Assembly (NCBI RefSeq): GCF_000264785.1
Contig: NZ_AFJI01000081.1
Location: 62,001-126,000 of the forward strand
Direction of reading: 5' to 3'
Source: Edwardsiella ictaluri ATCC 33202
GTDB lineage: Bacteria > Pseudomonadota > Gammaproteobacteria > Enterobacterales > Enterobacteriaceae
DNA: 64,000 nt
The notes below the pieces were generated by a model. The model searched no databases and was not told the origin of the DNA. It saw only the letters and a list, made by a program, of their open reading frames with translations. The position numbers were made by a program, and so were the translations under genes. Position 1 is the stretch's first letter, and every line of letters begins with the position of its first letter. Below, in pieces: positions 20,563 through 33,031 of the stretch.

Positions 20563-21970
20563 GGGCAGGCTCCTGAAACTGACGAATATCGGCAAAGTGG
20601 CCGCAGACGGCGGCGGCGGCGGCCATGGCCGGGCTGACCAGATGAGTACGCCCGCCGCGCCCCTGGCGTCCTTCAAAATTGCGGTTGCTGGTTGAAGCGC
20701 AGCGTTCACCGCTGCCCAGGCGGTCATTATTCATCGCCAGGCACATGGAGCAGCCCGGCAGGCGCCATTCAAAGCCGGCCTCGGTAAAGATTTTATCCAG
20801 CCCTTCGGCCTCGGCCTGCGCCTTGACGGGCCCTGAGCCGGGAACCACCATGGCCTGCACGCCCGGCGCGACCCGGCGCCCGCGGGCGACGGCGGCGGCG
20901 GCCCGCAGATCCTCAATGCGGGAGTTGGTACAGGAACCGATAAAGACCCGATCGATGGCGACGTCGCTCATGCGCGTCCCCGGCTGCAGATCCATATAGG
21001 CCAGCGCCTTGTGGGCCGAGGCGCGGGCGATGGGGTCGGACAGCGACGCCGGCGAGGGAATGGGCGTATCGATGGCGATAACCTGGCCGGGGTTAGTCCC
21101 CCAGGTGACCTGAGGGGCAATGTCATCGGCCTGCAGGGTCACGGTGCGATCGTAGCGCGCATCCGCATCAGAGCGCAGAGTGCGCCAATGGTCGACGGCC
21201 TGCTGCCACTGTGCGCCCTGTGGGGCAAACGGCCTCCCCTGAAGATAGGCGAATGTCGTCTCGTCCGGCGCGATCAGGCCGGCCTTGGCACCCAGCTCGA
21301 TAGCCATGTTGCACAGCGTCATGCGCCCTTCCATGGACAGCGCCTCCACCGCCGGGCCGCAAAACTCCACCACATATCCGGTGCCGCCGGCGTGGCCGAG
21401 GTGCCCGATGACCGCCAGCACGATGTCCTTGGCGCTGATCCCCTCGGCGCATCTCCCCTGGATGACGACCTGCATCGTACGGGCGCGGTCCTGCTTCAGC
21501 GTTTGGGTCGCCAGCACATGTTCTACCTCTGAGGTGCCGATACCGAAGGCCAGAGCGCCGAAGGCGCCGTGGGTGGCGGTATGGGAGTCGCCGCAGACGA
21601 TGGTGCTCCCCGGCAGGGTCATGCCTTGCTCCGGGCCGATAACGTGGACGATCCCTTGGTGAGGGTGGTGCAGATCGTACAGCTGGACGCCGAACTCACG
21701 GCAGTTAGCCATCAGGGTTTCCATCTGAACCCGGGCCATCTCGCCGCAGGCGTGGATGTCGCGACTCTGGGTGGAGACATTGTGATCCATGGTGGCAAAG
21801 GTATGCTCCGGCCGACGTACCCGGCGCCTCTGGGCGCGCAGCCCGTCGAAGGCCTGCGGTGAGGTGACCTCATGCACCAGGTGACGATCGATATACAGCA
21901 GCGGGGTTTCGCCGGGCGTCTGATGGACGATATGGGCGTCATACAGCTTTTGATACAGTGTCTTGCCCAT
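20555..21970 (-). CDS. leuC: LeuC, large subunit of isopropylmalate isomerase
   Basis: A 471-residue aconitase-family protein (E. coli 466). The three cysteines that hold the 4Fe-4S cluster are in [15 protein letters not shown] and [13 protein letters not shown]. Other conserved blocks are [20 protein letters not shown] and [20 protein letters not shown]. It begins [15 protein letters not shown], as expected. It is 2 bases downstream of leuB and overlaps leuD, so the operon is tightly coupled. No unusual residue was seen. Confidence 0.97.
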   Translation of the reverse strand: MGKTLYQKLYDAHIVHQTPGETPLLYIDRHLVHEVTSPQAFDGLRAQRRRVRRPEHTFATMDHNVSTQSRDIHACGEMARVQMETLMANCREFGVQLYDLHHPHQGIVHVIGPEQGMTLPGSTIVCGDSHTATHGAFGALAFGIGTSEVEHVLATQTLKQDRARTMQVVIQGRCAEGISAKDIVLAVIGHLGHAGGTGYVVEFCGPAVEALSMEGRMTLCNMAIELGAKAGLIAPDETTFAYLQGRPFAPQGAQWQQAVDHWRTLRSDADARYDRTVTLQADDIAPQVTWGTNPGQVIAIDTPIPSPASLSDPIARASAHKALAYMDLQPGTRMSDVAIDRVFIGSCTNSRIEDLRAAAAVARGRRVAPGVQAMVVPGSGPVKAQAEAEGLDKIFTEAGFEWRLPGCSMCLAMNNDRLGSGERCASTSNRNFEGRQGRGGRTHLVSPAMAAAAAVCGHFADIRQFQEPAHD

Positions 21971-21972
21971 GC

Positions 21973-24661
<2,689 letters not shown>

Positions 24662-24714
24662 CGTTCCATTCCTCGGCGTCGTTCCCTGTGTGATGCGCTG
24701 CGCGGTATTTTGCT

Positions 24715-24741
24715 AAAAAAAAACCCGCGCTATTGCGCGGG
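24715..24741 (-). terminator. leu operon attenuator terminator
   Basis: On the minus strand a CCCGCGC/GCGCGGG stem is followed by nine T. It sits between the leucine leader peptide and leuA, where the attenuator of the leu operon is found. When leucine is plentiful the leader is translated quickly and this hairpin should stop transcription before leuA. Confidence 0.92.
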
Positions 24742-24764
24742 CTTGTGGAGTCTGTGGGTGAATT

Positions 24765-24863
24765 CTAGCGGTAACCTCCACCCATACGCCATCCGCGCAG
24801 TGCCTCTGCGAGAATAATAAGTAGTAGGTTCTGGCGTATGAACATCATGGGCGTATCCGTCAT
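24765..24863 (-). CDS. leuL: LeuL, leu operon leader peptide
   Basis: A short frame just upstream of the attenuator encodes MTDTPMMFIRQN followed by LLLIILAEALRGWRM, 32 residues in total. The leucine run is read from CTA CTA CTT, then ATT ATT CTC, so ribosome stalling at low Leu-tRNA would occur about 50 bases before the terminator region. E. coli LeuL is MTHIVRFIGLLLLNASS and so on, which supports the first ATG at 24861-24863. ATGs at 24848 and 24845 are in the same frame and also possible, since no start has a strong ribosome site. Its position and leucine codons identify it. Confidence 0.85.
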   Translation of the reverse strand: MTDTPMMFIRQNLLLIILAEALRGWRMGGGYR

Positions 24864-25297
24864 ATAATCACCGTTGGTTATAAAGTGATACTGGATAGTT
24901 TTTAGTTTGTCAACAGGCAATGACGTATAGCGTGGTAGCAATCAGCGCTGCAGCTCGATAGTATATATTGAATAAATTGTCTAAATTAATATTATCTATT
25001 GCTTGAGGTTTTTAACTACCCCGAAAAGGGTAAGTTGAGTGATGGGTGTTTAAAAGAATGGGATTGGCTTATATTATTATTTTTAAATATTTAATATAAC
25101 TTCTTTAAAAATTAAGCACAGCTACATTATTAATCTGTAAAATATTTATGCTGTAAGGCATTGTGCCTATTTCTTTTATGTCACGAATCTATATTTATAA
25201 ATTTATATAATGAATTTTTGTTTTTGATAATTTTAGAGAATGTATTTACCGACTGTCAACGCTGACAGGATCAGGCTAAACACGCAGGGAGGTTATA
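24864..25297. other. AT-rich intergenic region between leuL and leuO
   Basis: About 430 bases with no gene. The leu operon promoter must lie near its left end. From about 24950 to 25260 the DNA is much richer in A and T than its surroundings. In E. coli and Salmonella the matching region is bound by H-NS and LeuO, which silence or relieve leuO; the base composition here fits that. I see no clear hairpin or repeat. Confidence 0.6.
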
Positions 25298-26257
25298 ATG
25301 ACAGAACGGCATGAACATCCGATGATACCGGCGGAGTCCCAAAGCAGCGCGGAAAATAACCTGCGCAACGTCGATCTTAACCTGCTGACGGTCTTTGATG
25401 CCGTAATGCAGGTGCAGAGTATTACCCGTGCGGCACGATCTCTGAATATGACGCAGCCAGCGGTGAGCAATGCGGTGGCGCGTTTAAAACTGATGTTTAA
25501 CGATGAGCTGTTTATGCGCTATGGGCGCGGTATTCGCCCGACCAATCGTGCCTATCAGCTGTTTGGGCCGGTACGCCAGGCGCTGCAGATTGTGCGCAAT
25601 GAGTTGCCTGGAGCCCGATTTAAACCGGAAAGCAGCGAGCGAGTATTTAATATTGCGATTACCAGCCCACTGGATATATTGCTGACAGCGAAGCTGTTAC
25701 AGCAGATAAAGCAGTATGCGCTACATGTTCAGGTGAGCTTCGACTCACTGGTCAACGAACATATAACGCGGAAGTTACGCTATCAGGAAAGCGATTTTCT
25801 TATCGACTATCAGGATATCAGCGGCGATGAGTTTTGTTGTGAAGCGCTGTTTGATGATGAGTTTGTACTGGCGGTCGCCGGACAGCATCCGCGTATCGGT
25901 GATACGTGCTCACTGCGCGGACTATTGTTGGAGTCTCATGCGGTGGTCAGTATTAATCAGTTTTCCAGCGTTAGCCGCTTTTTTTATGCCCATTCGGATC
26001 TGATCCGCCAAATAGCCTATCAGGGTACGGACTTAAGCAGCGTATTAAGCATGGTCTCTAAAACTGATATGGTTGCCATCGCGCCGCGCTGGATGGTGGA
26101 ACAATATGCCGCCTACTTGCAGCTTCGGGCCGTAACGCTGCTGGATCTGGAGAGTCGGCGGACCTGTTTTTTCAACTGGCATCGGGCCTCTGAGCGTGAT
26201 AGCGCCCACGTATGGCTGCGTCAGCAGCTGAGTGAGTTTGCCCAGCAGGGACGTTAA
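25298..26257 (+). CDS. leuO: LeuO, LysR-family global regulator
   Basis: A 319-residue LysR-type regulator (E. coli 314). LeuO competes with H-NS silencing and controls stress, biofilm and many silenced loci. The N-terminal helix-turn-helix region reads DLNLLTVFDAVMQVQSITRA and MTQPAVSNAVARLKLMFND, closely matching E. coli. The effector domain is more divergent, with YQGTDLSSVLSMVSKTDMVAI and APRWMVEQ conserved. The ATG follows GGGAGGTTATA. It is divergent from leuABCD across the AT-rich spacer, the standard arrangement. Confidence 0.95.
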   Translation: MTERHEHPMIPAESQSSAENNLRNVDLNLLTVFDAVMQVQSITRAARSLNMTQPAVSNAVARLKLMFNDELFMRYGRGIRPTNRAYQLFGPVRQALQIVRNELPGARFKPESSERVFNIAITSPLDILLTAKLLQQIKQYALHVQVSFDSLVNEHITRKLRYQESDFLIDYQDISGDEFCCEALFDDEFVLAVAGQHPRIGDTCSLRGLLLESHAVVSINQFSSVSRFFYAHSDLIRQIAYQGTDLSSVLSMVSKTDMVAIAPRWMVEQYAAYLQLRAVTLLDLESRRTCFFNWHRASERDSAHVWLRQQLSEFAQQGR

Positions 26258-26265
26258 GGCGAGGC

Positions 26266-26284
26266 GGCAGCTGTTATAGCTGCC
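26266..26284 (+). terminator. Hairpin after leuO
   Basis: GGCAGCT and AGCTGCC form a 7-base stem with a GTTAT loop, 8 bases after the leuO stop. The tail is not T-rich, so it is only a possible terminator or a 3'-end stabiliser. Confidence 0.35.
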
Positions 26285-26520
26285 GATGTCCGATTATGCA
26301 GGGGATTATTTCACTCGTCCGATGGTCTGTTCAAAGGGTTGGCGGGTGAGAATATAGTGAAAATATACGGTAGCGCACACTTTTCCTCTCAATAACGATT
26401 GATTCATGCACAGGAAACGGTAGACTGCGCGCGAAATTAGTGCACAGCTGTACGCTGAAAATGGGTGTGCGGGTGGGCAAATGTCGCGGCATATACCGCG
26501 TTCTTACGATGAATGGACGA

Positions 26521-28332
26521 ATGATCAAAGCGTTAGATAATTACCATCTGGTAACTCGTATTCAGGGACAGATTGCCAATTCACCTAGCCGCGTGGCGCT
26601 GCGCGACTGGTCGCCGACGGCGGATGTCGTGTACTGCTGGCATGAGATCGGGGAGCAGGTTTCCCGGCTGGCCTGTGCGCTGCTGGCGCTGGGCGTAGAG
26701 GTACAGGAGCGGGTGGCCATCTTTGCCCATAACTCTGTGGCCTGGTCGCTGGCCGATCTGGCGATCCTGCATCTGCGGGCGGTCACGGTGCCGGTCTATG
26801 CGACCAATACGGCGGCTCAGGCAGCCTATATCCTCAATGATGCCAGCGTTCGCATCCTGTTTGTCGACGGTCAGGCTCAGTATGACGCCGCGTTGGCTCT
26901 GCGCGATAGCTGTCCGCAGTTGACCCGTATCATTGCGCTGTCGGATGGTATCGATCTGCGCGGCTGTGCGATTGCCTGTCACCTTCACGGGTTCGCGCAC
27001 GACGGCGATAGCGCCAGTCTCGCACGGCTGGCACAGCTGGCACAGCGTATCGATGAGGCTTCCCTAGACGATCTGTTTACGCTTATCTATACCTCCGGCA
27101 CCACCGGTGAGCCAAAAGGGGTGATGCTGGACTACCGAAATCTGGCCGCTCAGCTGTATCTGCACGATGCCCGCCTGAACGTCAGTGAACAGGACGTCTC
27201 TCTATGCTTTCTGCCGCTCTCCCATGTGTTTGAGCGTGCCTGGAGCTTTTATGTGATGCACAGCGGTGCGCAAAACGTCTATCTGCACGACACCAACCTG
27301 GTGCGCGAAGCGATGCAGGCGGTGCGTCCGACCATGATGTGCGCGGTTCCCCGTTTTTATGAAAAGATTTTCAGCGCGGTACAGGCTAGGGTCGCCCAGG
27401 CGCCATGGCTGCGTCGCCAGCTGTTCCACTGGGCGCTGTGGTGCGGCAAGCAGCGTTTTTTGAACGAGCGAGTGGGGCGTTCCCAGGGGCGTCTGATGAC
27501 GGCGATGCACCGTTTGGCCGATCGGCTGGTGCTCTCTAAGTTGCGTGCGATTTTAGGTGGCCGGGTACGCTTCTTACCGGCGGCCGGTGCCAAACTGGAT
27601 GACCATGTGATCCTGTTTTTTCAGGCGCTGGGGTTGAACATCAAGTATGGCTATGGCATGACGGAGACCTGCGCGACGGTCTCCTGCTGGGAAGAGCAGG
27701 GCTTCCGCTTTGGGTCTATTGGCCGCCCCTTGCCCGGGGTCGAGGTGCGCATCGGTGAGTCGAATGAGATCCAGGTGCGCGGGCCTATCGTGATGCGTGG
27801 CTATTTCAATAAGCCGCAGGAGACAGCACAGACCTTTACCGCAGACGGATGGCTGAAGACCGGTGACGCCGGTGCGCTGGATGCGCAGGGACACCTGTTT
27901 ATTACCGAGCGGCTGAAGGATCTGATGAAGACCTCCAACGGTAAGTACATTGCCCCCCAGCTGGTGGAGGGGACGCTGGCACGCGATCGTTTTATCAAGC
28001 AGGTGGCAGTGATTGCCGATGCGCGTAAGTTTGTTTCTGCGTTGATCGTTCCCTGCTTCGACTCGCTGGAAGAGTATGCGCGCTCTATTAACCTCAAGTA
28101 TCACGATCGTCTGGATCTGCTGCGCCATAGCCATATCGTTGCGCTGTTTGAGCAGCGTTTGACGGAGATGCAAAAGGAGCTGGCCAAGTTTGAGCAGGTC
28201 AAGCGCTTCACGCTGCTGCCGCAGGCGTTCTCTATGGAGCTGGGTGAACTGACGCCAACGCTGAAGCTGCGCCGTAAGATTATCCTGAGCCGCTATCATC
28301 AGGAGATAGAGTCCATGTATCTGGAACGATAG
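26521..28332 (+). CDS. Long-chain fatty acyl-CoA synthetase-like AMP-forming ligase
   Basis: About 603 residues of the ANL (acyl/aryl-CoA synthetase) superfamily, closest in layout to FAA1-type long-chain ligases. These activate a carboxylate with ATP and pass it to CoA. The P-loop-like motif LIYTSGTTGEPKGVMLDY is present, as are YGYGMTETCATVSCWEEQG, DGWLKTGDAGALD and a C-terminal core with LKDLMKTSNGKYIAPQ including the expected catalytic Lys. In-frame starts also exist at 26440 and 26509. I chose 26521 because GGACG sits just before it and the length then fits the family. The substrate is unknown. The leuO-ligase-ilvI order is not that of E. coli. Confidence 0.85.
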   Translation: MIKALDNYHLVTRIQGQIANSPSRVALRDWSPTADVVYCWHEIGEQVSRLACALLALGVEVQERVAIFAHNSVAWSLADLAILHLRAVTVPVYATNTAAQAAYILNDASVRILFVDGQAQYDAALALRDSCPQLTRIIALSDGIDLRGCAIACHLHGFAHDGDSASLARLAQLAQRIDEASLDDLFTLIYTSGTTGEPKGVMLDYRNLAAQLYLHDARLNVSEQDVSLCFLPLSHVFERAWSFYVMHSGAQNVYLHDTNLVREAMQAVRPTMMCAVPRFYEKIFSAVQARVAQAPWLRRQLFHWALWCGKQRFLNERVGRSQGRLMTAMHRLADRLVLSKLRAILGGRVRFLPAAGAKLDDHVILFFQALGLNIKYGYGMTETCATVSCWEEQGFRFGSIGRPLPGVEVRIGESNEIQVRGPIVMRGYFNKPQETAQTFTADGWLKTGDAGALDAQGHLFITERLKDLMKTSNGKYIAPQLVEGTLARDRFIKQVAVIADARKFVSALIVPCFDSLEEYARSINLKYHDRLDLLRHSHIVALFEQRLTEMQKELAKFEQVKRFTLLPQAFSMELGELTPTLKLRRKIILSRYHQEIESMYLER

Positions 28333-28654
28333 GGCTTACCTGGCGCGGGGCGCGTTTTTTCGTGCGCCGCGTTGAGCGTGCCTGAAGCGCCTGCAGGCGT
28401 AGTGCTCATGATTAACCTCTGAATTTTTCCTGCTTCCAATCATAAGCTGGTGACGCTTCGGCTAGCTTTCAGTTTTTTATCCGCCAGATATTGCCAACCG
28501 CAGTTTTCTCTCTACCTCAGTGCTTTTTTCTCCCCTCCGGAGGTTTGCTCCATTGGAGAAGTGACGTTAATGTAACCAGACAGCGGGCGACATCCTGCCG
28601 TACCGTGCGGCCCTGCGCCGCCTTGGTGGAGCCATACATAAGGAGGTAAAGTCT
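28333..28654. other. Intergenic region upstream of ilvIH
   Basis: This 322-base gap holds a GC-rich inverted pair around a T6 loop just after the ligase stop (CGCGGGGCGCG and CGTGCGCCGCG, about 28344-28371). A CTCC/GGAG mini-hairpin lies near 28548. A very strong ribosome site, AAGGAGGT, is placed before ilvI. In E. coli the matching region has several Lrp sites; I could not pick those out with confidence. Confidence 0.5.
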
Positions 28655-30373
28655 ATGGAGATGTTATCAGGCGCCGAGATGGTGGTGCGATCGCTGATCG
28701 ATCAGGGCGTCAAACACCTTTTTGGCTACCCGGGCGGTACCGTGCTGGATATTTATGACGCCCTGCATACGGTTGGAGGGATTGAGCATATTCTGGTTCG
28801 GCATGAGCAGGGGGCGGTACACATGGCTGACGGCTATGCGCGGGCCACCGGGCAGGTGGGTGTCGTTCTGGTGACCTCCGGTCCGGGGGCGACCAACGCC
28901 ATTACCGGTATCGCGACAGCCTATATGGACTCCGTCCCATTGGTGGTGCTGTCGGGGCAGGTACCCACTTCGCTGATCGGTAATGATGCTTTTCAGGAGT
29001 GCGACATGGTGGGGATCTCCCGTCCGGTGGTCAAGCACAGCTTCCTGGTGAAGCAGACCGAAGATATTCCCTGCGTACTGAAGAAGGCCTTTTACCTGGC
29101 CAGCAGCGGCCGTCCCGGACCTGTGGTGGTTGATCTTCCCAAAGATATCCTTAATCCCGCGCAGAAATACCCGTATGCCTATCCGCAGCAGGTGAGCATG
29201 CGTTCCTATAATCCGACCTGTCAGGGGCACAGGGGACAGATTAAACGAGGTCTGCAAGTATTACTGGCCGCCCGGCGTCCGGTGATCTATGCCGGGGGCG
29301 GGGTGATTGGTGCGGGCTGCCATGAGGCGCTGCGTGCGCTGGCGCAGCAGCTTAATCTGCCGGTGACCACCTCGCTGATGGGGCTGGGCGCCTTTCCTGC
29401 ATCACACCCACAGAGCCTGGGGATGCTGGGGATGCACGGCACCTATGAAGCCAATATGGCGATGCACAATGCCGATGTCATTTTTGCTGTTGGTGTCCGC
29501 TTTGACGATCGTACCACTAACAATCTGGCAAAGTATTGTCCCGATGCAACGGTGGTGCATATCGATATCGATCCCAGCTCGATCTCCAAGAATGTCACGG
29601 CTGATATACCCATCGTCGGCGACGCCGGCGACGTTTTGGGGGTGCTGCTCTCCCTGCTGGGGCAGGGTGATTCTCGGCAGGATTTTGATAGCCTGCGCGA
29701 CTGGTGGCAGCGTATTGAGGTCTGGCGTGATCGCCAGTGTTTGCGCTACATCAGTGACGGTCAGCGGATCAAACCACAGCTGGTGATCGAAACCTTGCAC
29801 CGCCTGACGGGAGGCGAGGCCTATGTGACCTCCGACGTCGGTCAGCATCAGATGTTTGCCGCGCTCTATTACGGCTTCGACCGTCCGCGCCACTGGATAA
29901 ACTCCGGCGGGCTCGGCACCATGGGTTTCGGCTTGCCCGCTGCGCTTGGCGTACGCCTGGCGCTGCCGCAGGCCACGGTGCTGTGCATCACCGGCGATGG
30001 CAGCATTCAGATGAATATCCAAGAGCTGTCGACGGCGCTGCAGTACGATCTTTCCATTGTGGTGGTCAACCTGAACAACCGGTTTTTGGGTATGGTGAAG
30101 CAGTGGCAGGATATTATTTATGCCGGGCGCCACTCTCACTCCTATATGCAGTCCCTACCGGATTTTGTGCGGCTGGCTGAGGCGTACGGTCACGTCGGTA
30201 TCGCCATTCGCAGCGTCGATGAGTTGGAAGTGAAGCTGCGTGAGGCATTGAGTATCCGTGACCGGCTGGTGTTTGTCGACGTGACGGTAGATGAGGAGGA
30301 GCATGTGTATCCGATGCAGATCCGCGGCGGGGCAATGGATGAAATGTGGCTGAGTAAAACCCAGAGGAGCTGA
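28655..30373 (+). CDS. ilvI: IlvI, large subunit of acetolactate synthase III
   Basis: A 572-residue ThDP-dependent enzyme (E. coli 574). It makes acetolactate or acetohydroxybutyrate, the first common step to valine, leucine and isoleucine. It starts [20 protein letters not shown] exactly as E. coli. The catalytic Glu is in [19 protein letters not shown]; the residue after the Gln is Gly where E. coli has Ala. FAD-domain and ThDP-binding regions are present ([33 protein letters not shown]). It is followed by ilvH after 2 bases. E. coli ilvIH is activated by Lrp and repressed by leucine. Confidence 0.97.
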   Translation: MEMLSGAEMVVRSLIDQGVKHLFGYPGGTVLDIYDALHTVGGIEHILVRHEQGAVHMADGYARATGQVGVVLVTSGPGATNAITGIATAYMDSVPLVVLSGQVPTSLIGNDAFQECDMVGISRPVVKHSFLVKQTEDIPCVLKKAFYLASSGRPGPVVVDLPKDILNPAQKYPYAYPQQVSMRSYNPTCQGHRGQIKRGLQVLLAARRPVIYAGGGVIGAGCHEALRALAQQLNLPVTTSLMGLGAFPASHPQSLGMLGMHGTYEANMAMHNADVIFAVGVRFDDRTTNNLAKYCPDATVVHIDIDPSSISKNVTADIPIVGDAGDVLGVLLSLLGQGDSRQDFDSLRDWWQRIEVWRDRQCLRYISDGQRIKPQLVIETLHRLTGGEAYVTSDVGQHQMFAALYYGFDRPRHWINSGGLGTMGFGLPAALGVRLALPQATVLCITGDGSIQMNIQELSTALQYDLSIVVVNLNNRFLGMVKQWQDIIYAGRHSHSYMQSLPDFVRLAEAYGHVGIAIRSVDELEVKLREALSIRDRLVFVDVTVDEEEHVYPMQIRGGAMDEMWLSKTQRS

Positions 30374-30375
30374 TC

Positions 30376-30867
30376 ATGCGGCGGATTTTATCGGTGTTAC
30401 TGGAAAATGAATCCGGCGCGCTGTCGCGGGTTGTGGGGCTGTTTTCCCAGCGTGGTTACAATATTGAGAGTTTGACGGTGGCACCGACGGAGGACGCCAC
30501 GCTATCGCGGATGACGATCCAGACCAAAGGCGATGCCAAGGTGTTGGAGCAGATAGAGAAGCAGCTGCACAAGCTGGTGGATGTTCTGCGCGTCAGCGAG
30601 CTGGTATCCGGGGCACATGTGGAGCGCGAGATCATGCTGGTCAAGCTGCGTGCCAGCGGTTACGGGCGGGAGGAGGTCAAGCGCAGCACCGATATTTTCC
30701 GTGGGCAGATAGTCGATGTGACGGCATCGCTGTATACGGTGCAGCTGGCCGGTACCAGCGATAAGCTGGATGCCTTTTTGGCGGCGGTTCGCGAGGTTGC
30801 TGAAATTGTTGAGGTCGTGCGTTCGGGGGTGGTCGGTGTAGCCCGTGGAGATAAAATAATGCGCTGA
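30376..30867 (+). CDS. ilvH: IlvH, regulatory subunit of acetolactate synthase III
   Basis: A 163-residue protein, the same length as E. coli IlvH. The N-terminal ACT domain ([38 protein letters not shown]) binds valine and gives feedback inhibition. The C-terminal domain activates IlvI. It begins 2 bases after the ilvI stop, with GAGGAGC ahead of the ATG. Confidence 0.97.
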   Translation: MRRILSVLLENESGALSRVVGLFSQRGYNIESLTVAPTEDATLSRMTIQTKGDAKVLEQIEKQLHKLVDVLRVSELVSGAHVEREIMLVKLRASGYGREEVKRSTDIFRGQIVDVTASLYTVQLAGTSDKLDAFLAAVREVAEIVEVVRSGVVGVARGDKIMR

Positions 30868-30901
30868 CAGACATTGAGTGTATGCGGTGTGACCGCGTAA
30901 G

Positions 30902-30934
30902 GGCCCGGCTATGTGCCGGGTCTCTTATTTTTCC
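30902..30934 (+). terminator. Terminator of ilvIH
   Basis: An 8-base stem centred on CCCGGC (30904-30909) and GCCGGG (30915-30920) is followed by a T-rich tail TCTTATTTTTCC, 35 bases after ilvH. Confidence 0.85.
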
Positions 30935-31068
30935 GTTTTTGCTGACCCCTTTCAGCTAAATCGGTTGCTCCATCGCTGTTTATGCGCTTAGATCGCACTA
31001 TATAGCCTAGACAGCCAGGCCGAAGTATTGGCTGTCATTGTAAAGCGATTGCCTGTAAGGAGGATAAT

Positions 31069-32073
31069 GTGAAACTGGATGAAATCGCGCGTCTTGCAGG
31101 TGTCTCGCGGACTACCGCCAGCTATGTGATCAACGGTAAAGCCAAGCAGTACCGCGTCAGCGATAAGACAGTTGAGAAAGTGATGGCTGTCGTACGCGAG
31201 CACAACTACCATCCTAACGCAGTGGCCGCTGGGCTGCGTGCGGGGCGAACCCGCTCCATCGGTCTGGTGATCCCGGATCTGGAGAATACCAGCTATACCC
31301 GTATCGCTAACTATCTGGAGCGCCAGGCGCGCCAGCGCGGCTATCAGCTGTTGATCGCCTGTTCTGAGGATCAGCCGGACAACGAGATGCGTTGTATCGA
31401 GCATCTGTTGCAGCGTCAGGTCGATGCGATTATTGTATCGACGGCGCTGCCGCCGGAGCACCCTTTTTACCAGCGTTGGGCCAACGATCCGTTGCCGATT
31501 ATCGCGCTGGATCGTGCGCTCGATCCGGAGCACTTTATCAGCGTGGTAGGCGCCGATATGGACGATGCCGAGATGTTGGCTGCCGAACTGCGGCGCTTCC
31601 CGGCCCAGTCGGTCCTGTATCTGGGGGCGCTGCCGGAGCTCTCCGTTAGCTTCCTGCGTGAGCAGGGGTTCCGCAAGGCGTGGCAGGGGGACGAGCGCCC
31701 GGTAAGTTATCTGTATACGAACAGCTATGAGCGGGAGGTGGCGGCGGCGGCGTTTAGCCAGTGGCTGCAGCATAATGAGATGCCGCAGGCGTTATTTACC
31801 ACCTCCTTTCCACTGCTGCAAGGGGTACTGGATGTCACGTTGAAAAAGTACGGTCATCTGCCGAGCGATCTGGCCGTAGCGACCTTTGGTGATAATGAAC
31901 TGTTGGATTTCTTGGACTGCCCGGTGCTGTCTGTCGGCCAGCGGCACCGTGATATTGCCGAACGGGTGCTGGAGCTGGTATTGGCCAGTCTGGATGAGCC
32001 GAGAAAACCGAAACCGGGGTTAAGCCGGATGCGGCGAATTTTGTTGCAGCGTGGGCGTCTAAGCCGGCAGTAA
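31069..32073 (+). CDS. cra: Cra (FruR), catabolite repressor/activator
   Basis: A 334-residue LacI-family regulator of carbon flux that responds to fructose phosphates. It starts with GTG, as in E. coli, after TAAGGAGG at ideal spacing. The first 100 residues are almost identical to E. coli: [20 protein letters not shown] and the hinge region [19 protein letters not shown]. The effector domain is somewhat more divergent at its end ([10 protein letters not shown]). It has its own terminator, and the mra promoter begins about 870 bases downstream. Confidence 0.97.
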   Translation: MKLDEIARLAGVSRTTASYVINGKAKQYRVSDKTVEKVMAVVREHNYHPNAVAAGLRAGRTRSIGLVIPDLENTSYTRIANYLERQARQRGYQLLIACSEDQPDNEMRCIEHLLQRQVDAIIVSTALPPEHPFYQRWANDPLPIIALDRALDPEHFISVVGADMDDAEMLAAELRRFPAQSVLYLGALPELSVSFLREQGFRKAWQGDERPVSYLYTNSYEREVAAAAFSQWLQHNEMPQALFTTSFPLLQGVLDVTLKKYGHLPSDLAVATFGDNELLDFLDCPVLSVGQRHRDIAERVLELVLASLDEPRKPKPGLSRMRRILLQRGRLSRQ

Positions 32074-32080
32074 ATAAGGT

Positions 32081-32107
32081 AAAAAGCCGGGGGAACCCGG
32101 CTTTTTT
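32081..32107 (+). terminator. Terminator of cra
   Basis: AAAAGCCGGG and CCCGGCTTTTTT form a perfect stem with a GGAA loop and T tail, 8 bases after the cra stop. Confidence 0.92.
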
Positions 32108-32940
32108 ATCTTTGGATACGGGGCATTGACTGGAATTGTTTAAAGGGGTGAGCTTTGTATCCACTTCTTACTGTTAATGAAAAGTTTTGAAGCACGGTTA
32201 GATTCTGGTTCTTTTCGCTATATTTATTAGGTGACTTCAGACTTATCACTTAATTTTTGATATTATATGGCGTCGAATTTTTCGGTAACTTAAGGTGGAA
32301 CACTCCGAATCCACATTTCTCAGCGCGAAGGTTTGTCGAGCTGAGAAAGAGGATTGTCTTATTTTTCAAAATATTTTAGGAATAGTCTTAGAAAAATAGC
32401 GCTATTGCCTAAAAGTAGCGCCAGTATGCTTTTTACGTAAATTCTGTTTTTAGTAAAACGGTGTAAGTTAAAATAGGGAATACAGTCGATATCCCGACGT
32501 TATTTTATTAATCCACGGGAAAAGGGCTGAAAAATTTAGAAAAATATTTGGCTGAGAAAGACATTATTATTTCGCATAAAACAATATGAAATCTGTGCCA
32601 ATAAAACATGTCATTCATGTTAGAATTTAACCAATTGAAACTTATAAGTATTTATAATTACTCTTCTTGAGGTTTTTAGGCAGATTATTCTGTTGTTATA
32701 GTCGTTTGCAGATGATCTATTTGCATTCGTGTTGGTTGAAATGAGAGCTATATTGCAAAAAGTGAGTAAGTTTTAACATTTGGTTGTGCTGGTGGCTTTT
32801 CTGTTATTTTGTATGGAATGTTTAAATTTCCTCTAATTTATCATGGTGTTAATTTCTACCTTTAGCACCCGGAATTCTCTTGCCTATTTTGTTAAAACCC
32901 TGCATCGATAAAAATATTGCCAAACCGCGCCCGCTCTGGC
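32108..32940. other. Long AT-rich region between cra and the mra promoter
   Basis: About 830 bases with no supportable gene. It is clearly richer in A and T than the surrounding genes, with many short T runs. The only clear structure is the inverted repeat listed separately. The edges are well-defined genes, so this is either an old insertion, a decayed gene, or regulatory DNA such as a silencing region or an unrecognised RNA gene. Confidence 0.6.
32316..32348. repeat. Inverted repeat in the cra-mraZ gap
   Basis: TTTCTCAGC (32316-32324) and GCTGAGAAA (32340-32348) are exact inverted copies separated by 15 bases. On the plus strand they are followed by GAGGATTGTCTTATTTTTC. The shape resembles a hairpin with a delayed T-rich tail, so it may mark the end of a small transcript or a binding site. 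Confidence 0.55.
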
Positions 32941-32970
32941 TTGACAAGGTTTTCCTCCCCTCCGTAAACT
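32941..32970 (+). promoter_or_regulatory. Pmra, main promoter of the dcw cluster
   Basis: TTGACA (32941-32946) and TAAACT (32965-32970) are separated by 18 bases. The whole stretch closely resembles the E. coli mra promoter as I remember it, including the TTTCCTC spacer and the TCCGTAAACT -10 region. It drives mraZ and much of the division and wall cluster. Confidence 0.9.
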
Positions 32971-32977
32971 TCTTAGT

Positions 32978-33011
32978 GTGGGAATTTGTGGGGTAAAGTG
33001 GTGATGTGGGG
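32978..33011 (+). promoter_or_regulatory. MraZ operator repeats
   Basis: GTGGGA (32978), GTGGGG (32988) and GTGGTG (32998) start exactly 10 bases apart, which is the known binding pattern for MraZ just after the promoter. A further GTGGGG at 33006 lies only 8 bases on. MraZ is expected to bind here and repress its own operon. Confidence 0.85.
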
Positions 33012-33031
33012 CATCAAGGAGTCACTCCGGC

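Noticed and set aside
28344-28371. GC-rich inverted pair after the acyl-CoA ligase as a terminator
   Set aside because: The T run lies in the loop, not after the stem, so it does not have the form of a Rho-independent terminator.
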